From NCBI RefSeq assembly GCF_000002235.5, contig NW_022145563.1, positions 161,001 through 225,000 on the forward strand: 64,000 nucleotides of DNA. Direction: 5' to 3'. Of this stretch, positions 34,636 to 44,776 are shown in pieces. Below the pieces are notes generated by a model, which did no database searches, had not been told where the DNA came from, and saw nothing but the letters and a program-made list of their open reading frames with translations. The DNA is from Strongylocentrotus purpuratus. Its lineage: Eukaryota; Echinodermata; Echinoidea; Camarodonta; Strongylocentrotidae. Made by a program: the position numbers and the translations under genes. Position 1 is the first letter of the stretch. Each line of letters opens with the position of its first letter.

Positions 34636-34708
34636 TGGTCCACGTGAGGATCGAACTCACGACCTTCGCGTTATTAGCACGACGGTCTGCCGATTAAGCT
34701 TGCGGACC
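34636..34708 (-). tRNA. tRNA-Ile(AAU), array copy 26, probably a pseudogene
   Basis: Carries the same three structural changes as copy 19 (U8 lost, D-stem disturbed). Confidence 0.8.
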
Positions 34709-34837
34709 CATGCTCGACAACTAAAAAGCATCATTACAATTCAACTCATTTTTGTAAGTTTGTAAGAAAATGATGGGCAGGGAGTTTTCAAGTATTAGGT
34801 AAATACCTTTGGGAAATATAAATAAAAGAATGGGGTA

Positions 34838-34910
34838 TGGTCCACGTGAGGATCGAACTCACGACCTTCGCGTTATTAGCACGACGCTCTGCCGATTGAG
34901 CTAGCGGACC
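34838..34910 (-). tRNA. tRNA-Ile(AAU), array copy 27
   Basis: Array consensus. Duplicate of copy 20, but its leader (GACAACT) differs, so the duplicated block ends near here. Confidence 0.97.
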
Positions 34911-35033
34911 CATGCTCGACAACTAAAAAGCATCATTACAATTCAACTCATTTTTGTAAGTTTGTGAGAAAATAATGGGTCCAGACTTTTCAAGTATTAT
35001 ATCTTTTGGAAATATAAATAAAAGAATGGGGTA

Positions 35034-35106
35034 TGGTCCACGTGAGGATCGAACTCACGACCTTCGCGTTATTAGCACGACGCTCTGCCGATTGAGCTAG
35101 CGGACC
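35034..35106 (-). tRNA. tRNA-Ile(AAU), array copy 28
   Basis: Array consensus, TTTT terminator. Confidence 0.97.
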
Positions 35107-35229
35107 CATGCTTGATAACTAAAAAGCATCCTTACAATTAAACTCATTTTTGAAAGTTTGTGAGAAAATAATGGGCCCAGACTTTTCAAGTATTATATCT
35201 TTTGGAAATATAAATAAAAGAATGGGGTA

Positions 35230-35302
35230 TGGTCCACGTGAGGATCGAACTCACGACCTTCGCGTTATTAGCACGACGCTCTGCCGATTGAGCTAGCAGA
35301 CT
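35230..35302 (-). tRNA. tRNA-Ile(AAU), array copy 29, weakened
   Basis: The 5' acceptor strand is changed at positions 1 and 5 (AGTCTGC), giving an A-C mismatch at the end and a U-G pair. The rest is consensus. Function doubtful. Confidence 0.82.
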
Positions 35303-35474
35303 CATGCTCGACAACTAAAAAAGCCTCGTTGCAATATTATAATTATTTTTGAGATTTTGTAAGAAAATTATGGGCCCAGGCTTGTCAAGTACTATGTTAC
35401 ATGTATAACGTTGGGCTGGAATGGGACTACCATGCTTTTTACAAAGAAAACATGAATAAATAAATAAATAAATT

Positions 35475-35507
35475 GGCACGACGCTCTGCCGATTGAGCTA
35501 GGGGACC
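35475..35507 (-). pseudogene. Half tRNA-Ile fragment 1
   Basis: Only the 5' half of the tRNA (acceptor strand, D-arm, start of the anticodon stem) is present. The 3' half is replaced by AT-rich DNA with an AATA repeat. It cannot make a tRNA. Confidence 0.88.
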
Positions 35508-35630
35508 CATGCTCGATAACTAAACAGTATAATTGCAATTTCATCCATTTTTGTAAGTTAGTAAGAAAATAATGGGCCCAGACTTTTCAAGTATTCTACC
35601 TTTTGGAAATATAAATAAAAGAATAGGGTA

Positions 35631-35703
35631 TGGTCCACGTGAGGATCGAACTCACGACCTTCGCGTTATTAGCACGACGCTCTGCCGATTGAGCTAGCAG
35701 ACC
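35631..35703 (-). tRNA. tRNA-Ile(AAU), array copy 30
   Basis: One change at position 5 of the acceptor stem gives a U-G pair. Otherwise consensus, TTTT terminator. It sits 401 bp from copy 29, with half fragment 1 between. Confidence 0.93.
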
Positions 35704-35873
35704 CATGCTCGACAACTAAAAAAGCCTCGTTGCAATATTATAATTATTTTTGAGATTTTGTAAGAAAATTATGGGCCCAGGCTTGTTAAGTACTATGTTA
35801 CACGTATAACGTCGGGCTGGAATGGGACTACCCTGCTTTTTACAAAGAAAACATGAATAAATAAATAAATAAA

Positions 35874-35908
35874 TTAGCACGACTCTCTGCCGATTGAGCT
35901 AGGGGACC
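35874..35908 (-). pseudogene. Half tRNA-Ile fragment 2
   Basis: Same breakpoint and flanks as fragment 1. The two lie in tandem 401-bp units, so they are copies of one event. Confidence 0.88.
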
Positions 35909-36031
35909 CATGCTCGATAACTAAACAGTATAATTGCAATTTCATCCATTTTTGTAAGTTAGTAAGAAAATAATGGGCCCAGACTTTTCAAGTATTCTAC
36001 CTTTTGGAAATATAAATAAAAGGATAGGATA

Positions 36032-36104
36032 TGGTCCACGTGAGGATCGAACTCACGACCTTCGCGTTATTAGCACGACGCTCTGCCGATTGAGCTAGCG
36101 GACC
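36032..36104 (-). tRNA. tRNA-Ile(AAU), array copy 31
   Basis: Array consensus, TTTT terminator. First copy in the transcription direction. Its 5' leader forms the left arm of the terminal hairpin. Confidence 0.97.
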
Positions 36105-36115
36105 CATGCTCGATA

Positions 36116-36443
36116 ACTAAACAGCATCATTGCAATTTCATTCATTTTTGTGAGTTTGTAAGAAAATAATGGGCCTAGACTTTTCAAGTATTATAACTTT
36201 TCTGCAATAATTCGTTGTTTAATAATAATAGTTTTATGATTAAATTATTGTCAAAAATCATTCCATATATTGGGGAAAAATATTATTCCACCTTTATCAC
36301 CAACAGTCTGGGAGTATGTATAACTAAATATTAGGAACAAACAACGAATTATTGCAGAAAAGTTATAATACTTGAAAAGTCTGGGCCCATTATTTTCTTA
36401 CAAACTCACAAAAATGAATGAAATTGCAATGATGCTGTTTAGT
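36116..36443. repeat. Inverted repeat closing the tRNA array
   Basis: Arms 36116-36220 and 36339-36443 are 105 bp each and match when inverted, with one mismatch seen by eye. The loop is 118 bp. The outer 75 bp or so of each arm is array spacer sequence. The right arm is therefore an inverted spacer copy without a tRNA. Confidence 0.93.
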
Positions 36444-37457
36444 ATGTATTACATCTAAATAATTGTACACATTCTCAGTTTTTATTGACTAATAATTTGC
36501 GAGTGTTTGTTTTTCCTGACTGCTAAAGCTTGTGTGTGCTACTATGCTACTGACAGTAATGAGGATTAATGCCACACGAAAGGGCACTAATATAGCTGAT
36601 CGACACGGTTTTTATTCTGGGGCCTCGAAATAACGAGGCCATTCCTTAGCAATTGAATAATGACTATACGCAGCGGGGGCTAGGGTACGTCGTCGCCCTT
36701 ATACATACAAAAAAAAAAAAAAAATGCAATAAATTATCAATAATTCATCGCATCCCCCCCCCCCCCGGTCCCAAACAGGAACATTCCTCTGTAGAGGATT
36801 TTTTTTATGTTAAGGGTCGTAGTCCACAGCTTCTTATTTTATTTAAAAATTGATTAGTGGTCCCATCCATTCATTTTGTTTAAAGATTTAGCCACACTTA
36901 CCTTAATAGTTGGAAGTTTGTTCAAAATACTTTATTATACAGTGTGCTGATTATTATTATTTTTTTTTCAGTTACTGTTTATCAACCCGTCCATTATTTT
37001 TTTCCACATAGATTTGTATTACTTTTCTCCTTCTATTTTCTCACCAAAAAAAATCCATCTATACCTCTATCTATCGATCTATCTATTTCCCCGTCACTGT
37101 CTATGGTTACGGGCTTGCAGGCCTTTCCTTCACTTTCCCATTTCTGTTTAATCTCAGTCCAGGTAATAACTTACCCCTCCTCTTAGAAACGTCACGACCC
37201 ATCATTTCCTTCCACGATTAAATCTAAAATTCAAACCATTACATCATTAGTCGTATTAAAAATAAAGGCATGTTGGTGTTTAATGAAAAAATGATATGTT
37301 GCGTCACATGACTTGCATAAGGTATTCATGTGTGAAATCTGCTTTTAAAATATTGAAAGACAATTATTACTGACAGATGAATGAAGTAATGGTTTGTACT
37401 CAGCTTTCACTTTAATTATTATTTATAACAAAATAAATATATAAAAAGATGAGGATC
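36444..37457. other. Intergenic, no gene seen
   Basis: Contains a poly-A run near 36709-36724, a short C-run and AT-rich DNA. No supported gene. Confidence 0.5.
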
Positions 37458-37530
37458 TGGTCCATGTGGGGATCGAACCCACGACCTTCGCGTTATTAGC
37501 ACGACGCTCTGCCTGTTGAGCTAACGGACC
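37458..37530 (-). tRNA. tRNA-Ile(AAU), dispersed class, copy A
   Basis: 73-nt cloverleaf with anticodon AAT. It differs from the array class at acceptor pair 7-66 (T-A instead of C-G), one T-stem pair (G-C instead of A-T) and the D-loop (AACAGGCA instead of AATCGGCA). The acceptor and T-stem changes keep pairing. TTTTT terminator 10 nt downstream. Confidence 0.97.
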
Positions 37531-37631
37531 TATTCCTGGCGATGCGGTGTGCATTTTTGTTCTTTATAGTTTAGCGTCTCTCGGATTCACGCTAGTCTGC
37601 AGTCAAAGACTCTAATTTGACACTATCATGA
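37531..37631 (-). promoter_or_regulatory. Conserved 5' leader of tRNA-Ile copy A with TATA-like box
   Basis: About 100 bp immediately upstream of the gene, matching the leaders at 41021 and 42531. A TATAAAG box lies at -38 to -32 (37562-37568, minus strand). Further conserved words are GCAGACTAGCGT, ATCCGAGAGAC and GTGTCAAATTAGAGTCTTTG. Either an upstream Pol III control region or simple duplication would explain it. Confidence 0.6.
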
Positions 37632-38352
37632 ATATCATCAACTTAAAAAAAAACAATGGATTTGAGTGGTCAGGGTAGGAATAATAATAGTCCACAAAAG
37701 TATGGGTGTCTTCTGCAATAGCTAAAAATAGTATTCTGCAATAAGAAAATAGTAGGCCTATCTACAGTAGGCCTACTCTTTAAGTTTGCCCATATAATAT
37801 GATATTAGTTATTACAATATGAAATATGGCTGATTAAATAGATTATAGAACATCAAGAAATATTCATTTATGTTTTTTCTTAGAGCTATACTTGTTTAGG
37901 ACCCTGGAATTCGTACAGCAGGGCGCCGGAGGGGGGGGGGGGTCTACCGCCCAAATGTGTTATGTGATGAAAAAACAGTTTGATAATGAATTCACATTTT
38001 CTTTAAACATTTTTGTTTCGTTTCCCTTTGGAATCGTTCACTTATTGATCTATAGTTAGAATGGTGGCTACCTTTTTTTCTTGATCAGAAATGAATCTGT
38101 CAGGAGCGGCAAAAAGCCCCCTAACTCCTCCTTGAAATTCGCTACTTGAGATTTATCAAACATTCTACATTAGCGTGTCCAGGGTAGGAGGTTTAGGGTC
38201 AGAAGCCCCCCTTAAATGTAGCCCCCCACCAAAATAAGGGGGGGGGGACAAGAAAAAAAGGGAATGAGAGAAATTTGAATTCTCCTAGGAGACCAACGAA
38301 TTAAAAAGAAAATTAATAAGCGGAGGGCATACTGTGTTAAATATCATGCTTA
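37632..38352. other. Intergenic, no gene seen
   Basis: AT-rich, with G-runs near 37930-37941 and 38237-38248. Nothing supported. Confidence 0.5.
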
Positions 38353-39258
38353 GTTGTACGCAGAGGCGGTGTCCCCTTTTCATTCAACAAATGCCCCTTT
38401 TACATTTTCATAAGTGCCCCTTTTCATATCTGGTCAGTGCCCCTTTTCAACTCTGATAATTCCCCCTTTTAATAATGATATATGCCCCTTTTCCTTTCTA
38501 ATAAGGGACCTATCCCCTTTTCACCTCTTATACATGCCCCTATCAAAATCTGATGGGTGCCCCTTTTCCGTCAACAAATGCCTATTTCCCATTTTCGTAA
38601 ACGCCTCTTTCTCATCACTGGTCAGTGCCTCTTTTCAGGTGAAAAAATGCCTCATTTTCACCTCTTATAATTATCCTTTGTACTTTGACACGTGCTCCTT
38701 TTCTTTTCTAAAAGTGTCTCATCCTTTTTGATAATTGTCCCCTTTTCATGTAATCATTAAACGTGCCCCTTATTTAAGGCGACTAAGAGCAATTTCCCCC
38801 AAAGTTCGCTCGCTGCGCTCGCTCGCATTTAAAGATGATATAATTATGTTACTTATCAAAGGTCTTTTCAGTCTTCCATTATGAGAATGTGCTTATAACC
38901 CCATCACGATTGACTGTTTTCCTCTTTATAAGATGTAATTTTTCGCACTGCGACCTCACAGATGTTTAAAAAATTTCTCGCTCGCTTTGCTCGCTCGTAA
39001 ATGCATATTCAGACATCACACCCAACTGTAAAGTATGATGCTTAAGCGATATCTTGTATGATGTATGAAGAGAAACAAATATTGAAATCATCCCTGATAA
39101 TGTAATCACAATGTAGGGGTGTATACCAATGTCTAAAAAATTGTATATTTTCGCTTTGAGATTTCCCACTGTTGGTGCCCTTTTTTTTCCAGAAAGTGCC
39201 CTTTTTTGTTGGTGCCCCCCCCCACTTTGGAAGTCGCTCGGCCGCCCCTGGTTGTACG
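38353..39258. mobile_element. hAT-type MITE containing a minisatellite
   Basis: The element 38361-39250 (890 bp) starts CAGAGGCGG and ends CCGCCCCTG. It is flanked by the 8-bp duplication GTTGTACG (38353-38360 and 39251-39258). The CAGRGGCGG ends and 8-bp duplication fit a non-autonomous hAT element. Its first half is a degenerate minisatellite. It also contains GCTCGCTGCGCTCGCTCGC-like words at 38807-38827 and about 38975-38998. No transposase frame. Confidence 0.9.
38369..38775 (+). repeat. Degenerate minisatellite, 21-30 bp units around CCCCTTTT
   Basis: About 17 units of the form GTGCCCCTTTTC followed by 10-15 variable bases, often ending ATAAGT or ATAATT. Two more CCCTTTTTT units occur near the other end (39178-39210), suggesting a disrupted longer array. 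Confidence 0.85.
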
Positions 39259-40094
39259 TTACCTGCCACTACCACACAAACTAAGCATACCTTGTTTATT
39301 AATAAGATTGGAATGTATACGCAGAATTAGAGTGACGGATTTTAATCCCGTTTATATTTTTTCAGGCAAAAACATTATGAGCCAAGCCATCTCAGCTTTT
39401 AATTTTCTTACTTTACTCGGTAAACAGTTTATTTTACGTTGTAAATATCAAGTGATTACGCCTGCTTTGAAACAATTTAACTATTAAATTTTGTCTCATA
39501 AATCAACAGAAGAAGACATTGCAAAAAAGAAAAACAAATTTGAGAAGCATATGGCAAAGTGGCAAAACATTAGCAAGTATTTCTGTCGTGCGTAATGATA
39601 AACTTTTAACGTACAAAACGTTTCAAGGGATATATTACTCTTACATTTCTTTTTTTGTGTATACAAAATTTTATTTTCATGTTGTGGTGTATTTGATGAT
39701 ATATTTTATTATGTAGGCCTAATAGAAATGGTCAGATTATATCGTGCGTTATACCCCGGAAGTGCCTCCGAGCCGACTACGGACCGATGGGGGGGGGGGG
39801 GGGGATAAATGTTCTTTACTTCTTAACCTCTCTCTTTCCATTTAGTGTCGGTCTGATGCTCGTATCGTCTGTGCGGCCGGGGTATGCAGAAGTAGCATGC
39901 TATGTTTTTTTATGTTACACTTTAATATAAAACAATATGATTATTTATTAATTTTTCTGCCAAAAATATAGCGCATGTTTTGTCAATCATTGTGTTTTCT
40001 GACCAATAAAACTTATCAAAATAAAAAAAAAAAGATAATACACATATAATAATAAAAAACAATACAAAATATTTCAGAGATTTTTCATTTTTAT
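39259..40094. other. Intergenic, no gene seen
   Basis: AT-rich with a G-run near 39789-39804. No supported gene. Confidence 0.5.
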
Positions 40095-41020
40095 TTGTAG
40101 CAGTCAGCCCTTTATCGGAGGGGGCGTCTAAAAAAAGCAGCACTTTTAACGGAAATAGCATCAAATGATTTCAGTTGTGAATAATATTTCAAGGAAATCT
40201 TGCACCAACATGCGGCGTTTTAAAGATGTCATAATGAAGAAAAAAGAAATTTTGATACCACTTTTAATGGAATTGGGATTGATTAACAATGACATTTTTA
40301 AGTAACTGAAAAGATGACTTCATGTGATTTAAAAAGAATTCATGACAAGGACAATATCTTGTGCAATTAAGGAGAGGCTCATATCTGTTTCCGGCAGGAT
40401 TTCCACAAAAACGACAATCAAGTTTGGCCCATATTACATGTATATGTATTGTATTGAGGATGCGTTTGCCTGTGTTGAAATCGGGTTCTAAAGATACATT
40501 TTAAGTAAAACCTCTAATCACCATGTTTTTAGTGTCAAATTGAATGATCCGGGCAAATGATCTAAAATTGTTTAATGCAGTTTGATTAGATAATGAGTTG
40601 AAAATGTGCTTTTGGTTGATAATTTCCCCCTAATTTTGGCCTAGATATCTATTATATAGTAGTCAACCCTCCTTGTTTGGTTACTAACGGGACATTGAGG
40701 AGTGAAACCGAAGAAAAAGAAGTGAAAAGTCCCCCCCCCCCCCCCCCCTCCACGTATCGTGCAATGAGTGAGCTTTGATCGGTCCATTCATTTCATTACC
40801 GTTTGCGCATGTTATGCGCAGCAGCCTAAGGCGTAGATTTAGTCTGCATACGCAGGCCCTGATTCAGGCACAATGGAAATAACAATACTATTATGTTTCT
40901 ATGGCAACACACCCTTGTCCTTTATTTTACGTAAAAGTGTTTGCACTTTTAGACTAGGTCGATGGCATGCTGTATGCCCAGAGATTGTCAGAAATTTATG
41001 TAAAATGTTTTTGAAATCAA

Positions 41021-41121
41021 TCATGGTAGTGTCAAATTAGAGTCTTTGAAATGCAGACTAGCGTAGATCCGAGAGACAGTCAACTATAAGTACCGTAAAA
41101 ACTCGCCCGTTGCCAGGAATA
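41021..41121 (+). promoter_or_regulatory. Conserved 5' leader of tRNA-Ile copy B with TATA-like box
   Basis: TATAAG at 41085-41090, -37 to -32 from the tRNA start. The leader is nearly identical to 42531-42631 and recognisably the same as the more diverged leader of copy A. Confidence 0.6.
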
Positions 41122-41194
41122 GGTCCGTTAGCTCAACAGGCAGAGCGTCGTGCTAATAACGCGAAGGTCGTGGGTTCGATCCCCACATGGACCA
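41122..41194 (+). tRNA. tRNA-Ile(AAU), dispersed class, copy B
   Basis: Same 73-nt sequence as copy A. TTTTT terminator 10 nt after the gene. Opposite strand to the array. Confidence 0.97.
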
Positions 41195-41220
41195 GATCCA
41201 TAACTTTTTATGTATATTTT

Positions 41221-41829
41221 TTTTAATAATTTGAGCGAAAACTCAATATGAATTATGACTTTATTTAAACAAAAATTTTATCCCAATTTAAAGCTTTAAC
41301 TTTTTCTTCATTTCTACCTAGATATATCCCCCAGACATTTTACTGGCTCAGCCGAAAAATGTATCCCAATTCCATTCCATTTTTTTTTAGATCCTGCACT
41401 AAATATATTATTTCCGGCTTTTTACAGTTGATAGAAATACCAAAAAATTTCTAAAACAATTAAGTTCCCTCACAACAATATCTGCTTACCGTAATGAATC
41501 AACAATCATCCGCATACTGTATGCTTTTTTAACTTCTTTTTTTGCCGTCCATATTCCCTCGACTTGGAATCTGTATACCACATATATTTTGTTTTGTTTT
41601 ATCCTTGCAGCTTATACTTTCACCCTAATTATTTAATGACAAAGCAGAGAGAGAGGACACCGTTGCCTCTCCGGGCACCTATAGAAAATGATATGGAAAT
41701 CCAAACAGCATAAACAAATTACAACTTTTCCACTTGTATTTTTATTAAATGTTCGAATCCATGAAATGAAAGTTTTTTTAAATCCACATTTATAGGATTT
41801 TATCATAATACACAATATTATTCTTTTAA
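41221..41829. other. Intergenic between the two duplication units, no gene seen
   Basis: AT-rich. Nothing supported. Confidence 0.5.
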
Positions 41830-42530
41830 TTTGTCGCAGTCACCCCAAATTCGGAGGGGACGACATTTTTTTAAATAAAAACGTTATTTTCTATAGGCCT
41901 ATATTTAATCGGAGAGGCTCTTTACGTAACTTTTCAAGAATTCGTCCATGTATAAGGACAATATCTTGTGCAAAGGAGAGGCTCACTAATTAAGTACCTC
42001 TTTCCATTAAAAAAAAGTTCATTCTTTCCACAAAAAACGACCTTTCGGATCGACAGTAGTCAAGATATCTATTATAAAGTAGTCAATCTTCCTCGTTGGG
42101 TTCCTAACGGGACATTGAGGAGTATACCGAAGAAGAAGAAGAAGAAATAAAAAGTATTTGGAGCTCCCCCCCCCCCCCATGTCTATTATTATCTCTTACG
42201 AATTGTGGGCTACTCATAGAGATATATATATATATATCTCTATGGGGCTACTTTGTATCGTATACAGTGCGTGACCTTTGATCGGTCCATCAATTTCAAT
42301 ACCGTCTGCGCATGTTATGCGCAGCAGCAGATGGCGTAGTCTAGTTTGCATATATTATTATGCAGACCCCGATTCAGGCACAATGGAAATTACAATACAA
42401 TATGTTTCTATAGCAACCAAACCTTGTCCTTTGTTTTATGTAATGGTGTTTGCACTTTGAGACCAGGCTGATGGCATGCTGCATAGGCCAGAGACCGCGG
42501 ATGGTTTCTATTCAATGTTTTTTAAATCAA

Positions 42531-42631
42531 TCATGGTAGTGTCAAATTAAAGTCTTTGAAATGCAGACTAGCGTAGATCCGAGAGACAGTCAACTATAAG
42601 TACCGTAAAAGCTCGCCCGTTGCCAGGAATA
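42531..42631 (+). promoter_or_regulatory. Conserved 5' leader of tRNA-Ile copy C with TATA-like box
   Basis: TATAAG at 42595-42600, the same -37 to -32 position as in copy B. Confidence 0.6.
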
Positions 42632-42704
42632 GGTCCGTTAGCTCAACAGGCAGAGCGTCGTGCTAATAACGCGAAGGTCGTGGGTTCGATCCCCACATGG
42701 ACCA
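42632..42704 (+). tRNA. tRNA-Ile(AAU), dispersed class, copy C
   Basis: Identical to copy B in the gene body, with a longer T-run terminator (42714-42723). Confidence 0.97.
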
Positions 42705-42715
42705 GATCCATATCT

Positions 42716-44674
42716 TTTTTTTTTAAATTATGTGAAGGAAAGCTGATTATGAATTATGAAGAAAGAATAAGTTACTTCATTCACCACCACGAAAAATTGT
42801 ATTTAAATAGATTAAAAGCAAATTTCACACATCAATACCTCATGCAACTATACATGTGATGCAACATTATCTCCTTTATGAAACACCATTGTGCCTTTAT
42901 CTTTAATATGGTTTGAATTTTAAATTTATTTGAATGTAAGTAAACTAAACAAATACTAATGCAAATCAAATTTTTCTTCAGGCCGAAGCCGCTTTTCTTT
43001 TACAAATATAAGTGATATTTGCTTTCCTTCTTAAAACGGCTCACCCTTACGACCTGCACAACATAATTATAAATGACTTTATTTTAAATGATCTTACGAT
43101 TGATCTTTGCGTCTTCTTGATATTGAATCGTATATATCTTATGTAATTATATATTCATATATATTCATGTATATTTGTGTATATTTATGTATTTTAATGT
43201 ATATTTAAGTATTAGGCATCAGCTAATGAGGAGACCCTTCTACAGAAACAAGATTTCTTTTGGTAATCCATATGCATATTAGTTGATAGTTTCTCTTCTT
43301 TTATTATTGTATTTATTATTTTACTTTGTTTTCTTGTATTCTTTGTTATTTTAAATAAAATGAAACAAGAGGAATCTCGTGTTGTTATAGGTAGGCCTTA
43401 TATTCCGTTTCCGTTTCTTTTATTTCTCCTCAAGAGATCAATAGATATTTTTAAAAAAGGCATATATAAACAGACTAATGTATGACAATACATAAGATGA
43501 ATAAAGTGAGGAAGGCAGTGGCCAAAAAAGAAATATATAAACCTTGGGTGAGAGGCCAAACCTTTACAAGACATAGCCATAATCGTTTTCCTACTTAGCA
43601 ACAATTATTAAGGTATACAATTCACACCCTGAATATTGAAATACAATGATATGACACCGGGTGAATGTGATAGTTCGTTGAGATGTATGTATTGAAGGTT
43701 TTACATTATGCTCGCTTCCAATGTTTTATTTAAATCTGGGCAAAGAGGTCAGTCTCCCTCACCCTCAGCAAATAATTATGTGTCCATACATAAATGACTA
43801 CAACTCATATCCTTTAAAATAAACCCAGGCGTGCAAGCTAGTGACATGATTTGAAAGAGTCCAATGGCTTCTATTGGTAAATCAATAATGATAAATCACT
43901 CAGTACATCTCCCCCTTAGATATATAACACAAATAGTTACTTTATTTTTTTACAAGAATCGTCCTTTAGGATACAGATGAAAATCATTCCTCGCATCCTC
44001 ATAGACGTGTAATACAAATTATAATGTATTACTGTTTGAGTAATAAAGTTATATTCAATGATGGCCTACTATTTTTATATGCCGGTGAATGAAATGTTGT
44101 TTATTTCACTTAGTTGTTGAAATTAACTTTACTTATAGGCCTACATTGATTGTTATAAATGTAATTATATTAGTTTGCATAATATAAATAGATCTACCAC
44201 AATACAATGTAAATGTATACGCCTTATTTACTTTGATTATTGTGAAGATGTTCTTTTGTAAGGAGAATGGACTTTGCCCAGTCATGTCAAATATGATTAC
44301 AATTGCAATCAGACTATGTCCTGTCTACGACCTCGTGGGAGGACAAGCACCGCGGTTTTATCATTTTTTTTGTTTATTCATCGATAAAAATGCACTTCTT
44401 CTATCTTAATGTTGATGAAACCCATGCAAAGTTCCTTTTCCTGCAGCTGCAAATACCAAATCAATTTATCTCGACAGTAAATATTGAGCTTTCATATCGC
44501 AATGCAAAGTTCTTTGTACTGCATGCAGGAAAAAGATATCACTTTAATTTTTTTTATCATGCATTGTGATGCCCTTGCACAGCAGGAACATCAAATCATT
44601 CTCTATTTTTTTAAAAAAATCTTATTTGTGGATGATCTGTGTGATTGAGAGCAAACTGTTACGAAGGAACGTCG

Positions 44675-44680
<6 letters not shown>
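42716..44680. other. Intergenic, no gene seen
   Basis: AT-rich, with a small ATGTATATTTATGT-type repeat at 43150-43210. Short frames lack any family signal. Confidence 0.5.
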
Positions 44681-44763
<83 letters not shown>

Positions 44764-44776
44764 GGGGGGGGGGGGG
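44681..44776. repeat. (TA)n microsatellite followed by T-run and G-run
   Basis: About 68 bp of TA repeats, then about 15 T and about 13 G. Confidence 0.95.

Larger units (their letters stand above)
40095..41220 (+). repeat. Segmental duplication unit 1 carrying tRNA-Ile copy B
   Basis: Matches 41830-42715 in order along most of its length: a TCGGAGGGG block, GGACAATATCTTGTGCAA, GTTCCTAACGGGACATTGAG, GATCGGTCCAT, GCGCATGTTATGCGCAGCAG, GATTCAGGCACAATGGAAAT, then the leader and tRNA. Unit 1 is longer because of internal insertions. Confidence 0.85.
41830..42715 (+). repeat. Segmental duplication unit 2 carrying tRNA-Ile copy C
   Basis: Counterpart of 40095-41220. It contains a perfect AT-rich palindrome at 42215-42244 (CATAGAGATATA to TATATCTCTATG) not seen in unit 1. 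Confidence 0.85.

Noticed and set aside
29466-34765. Repeated 61-71 codon frames on both strands containing GPLAQSAERRANNAKV or YGPREDRTHDLRVISTT
   Set aside because: These are conceptual translations of the tRNA-Ile genes and their flanks. The same peptides appear once per tRNA copy, so they are not proteins.
38414-38731. 105-codon Phe/Pro/Ser-rich frame
   Set aside because: It is the translation of the CCCCTTTT minisatellite inside a MITE.
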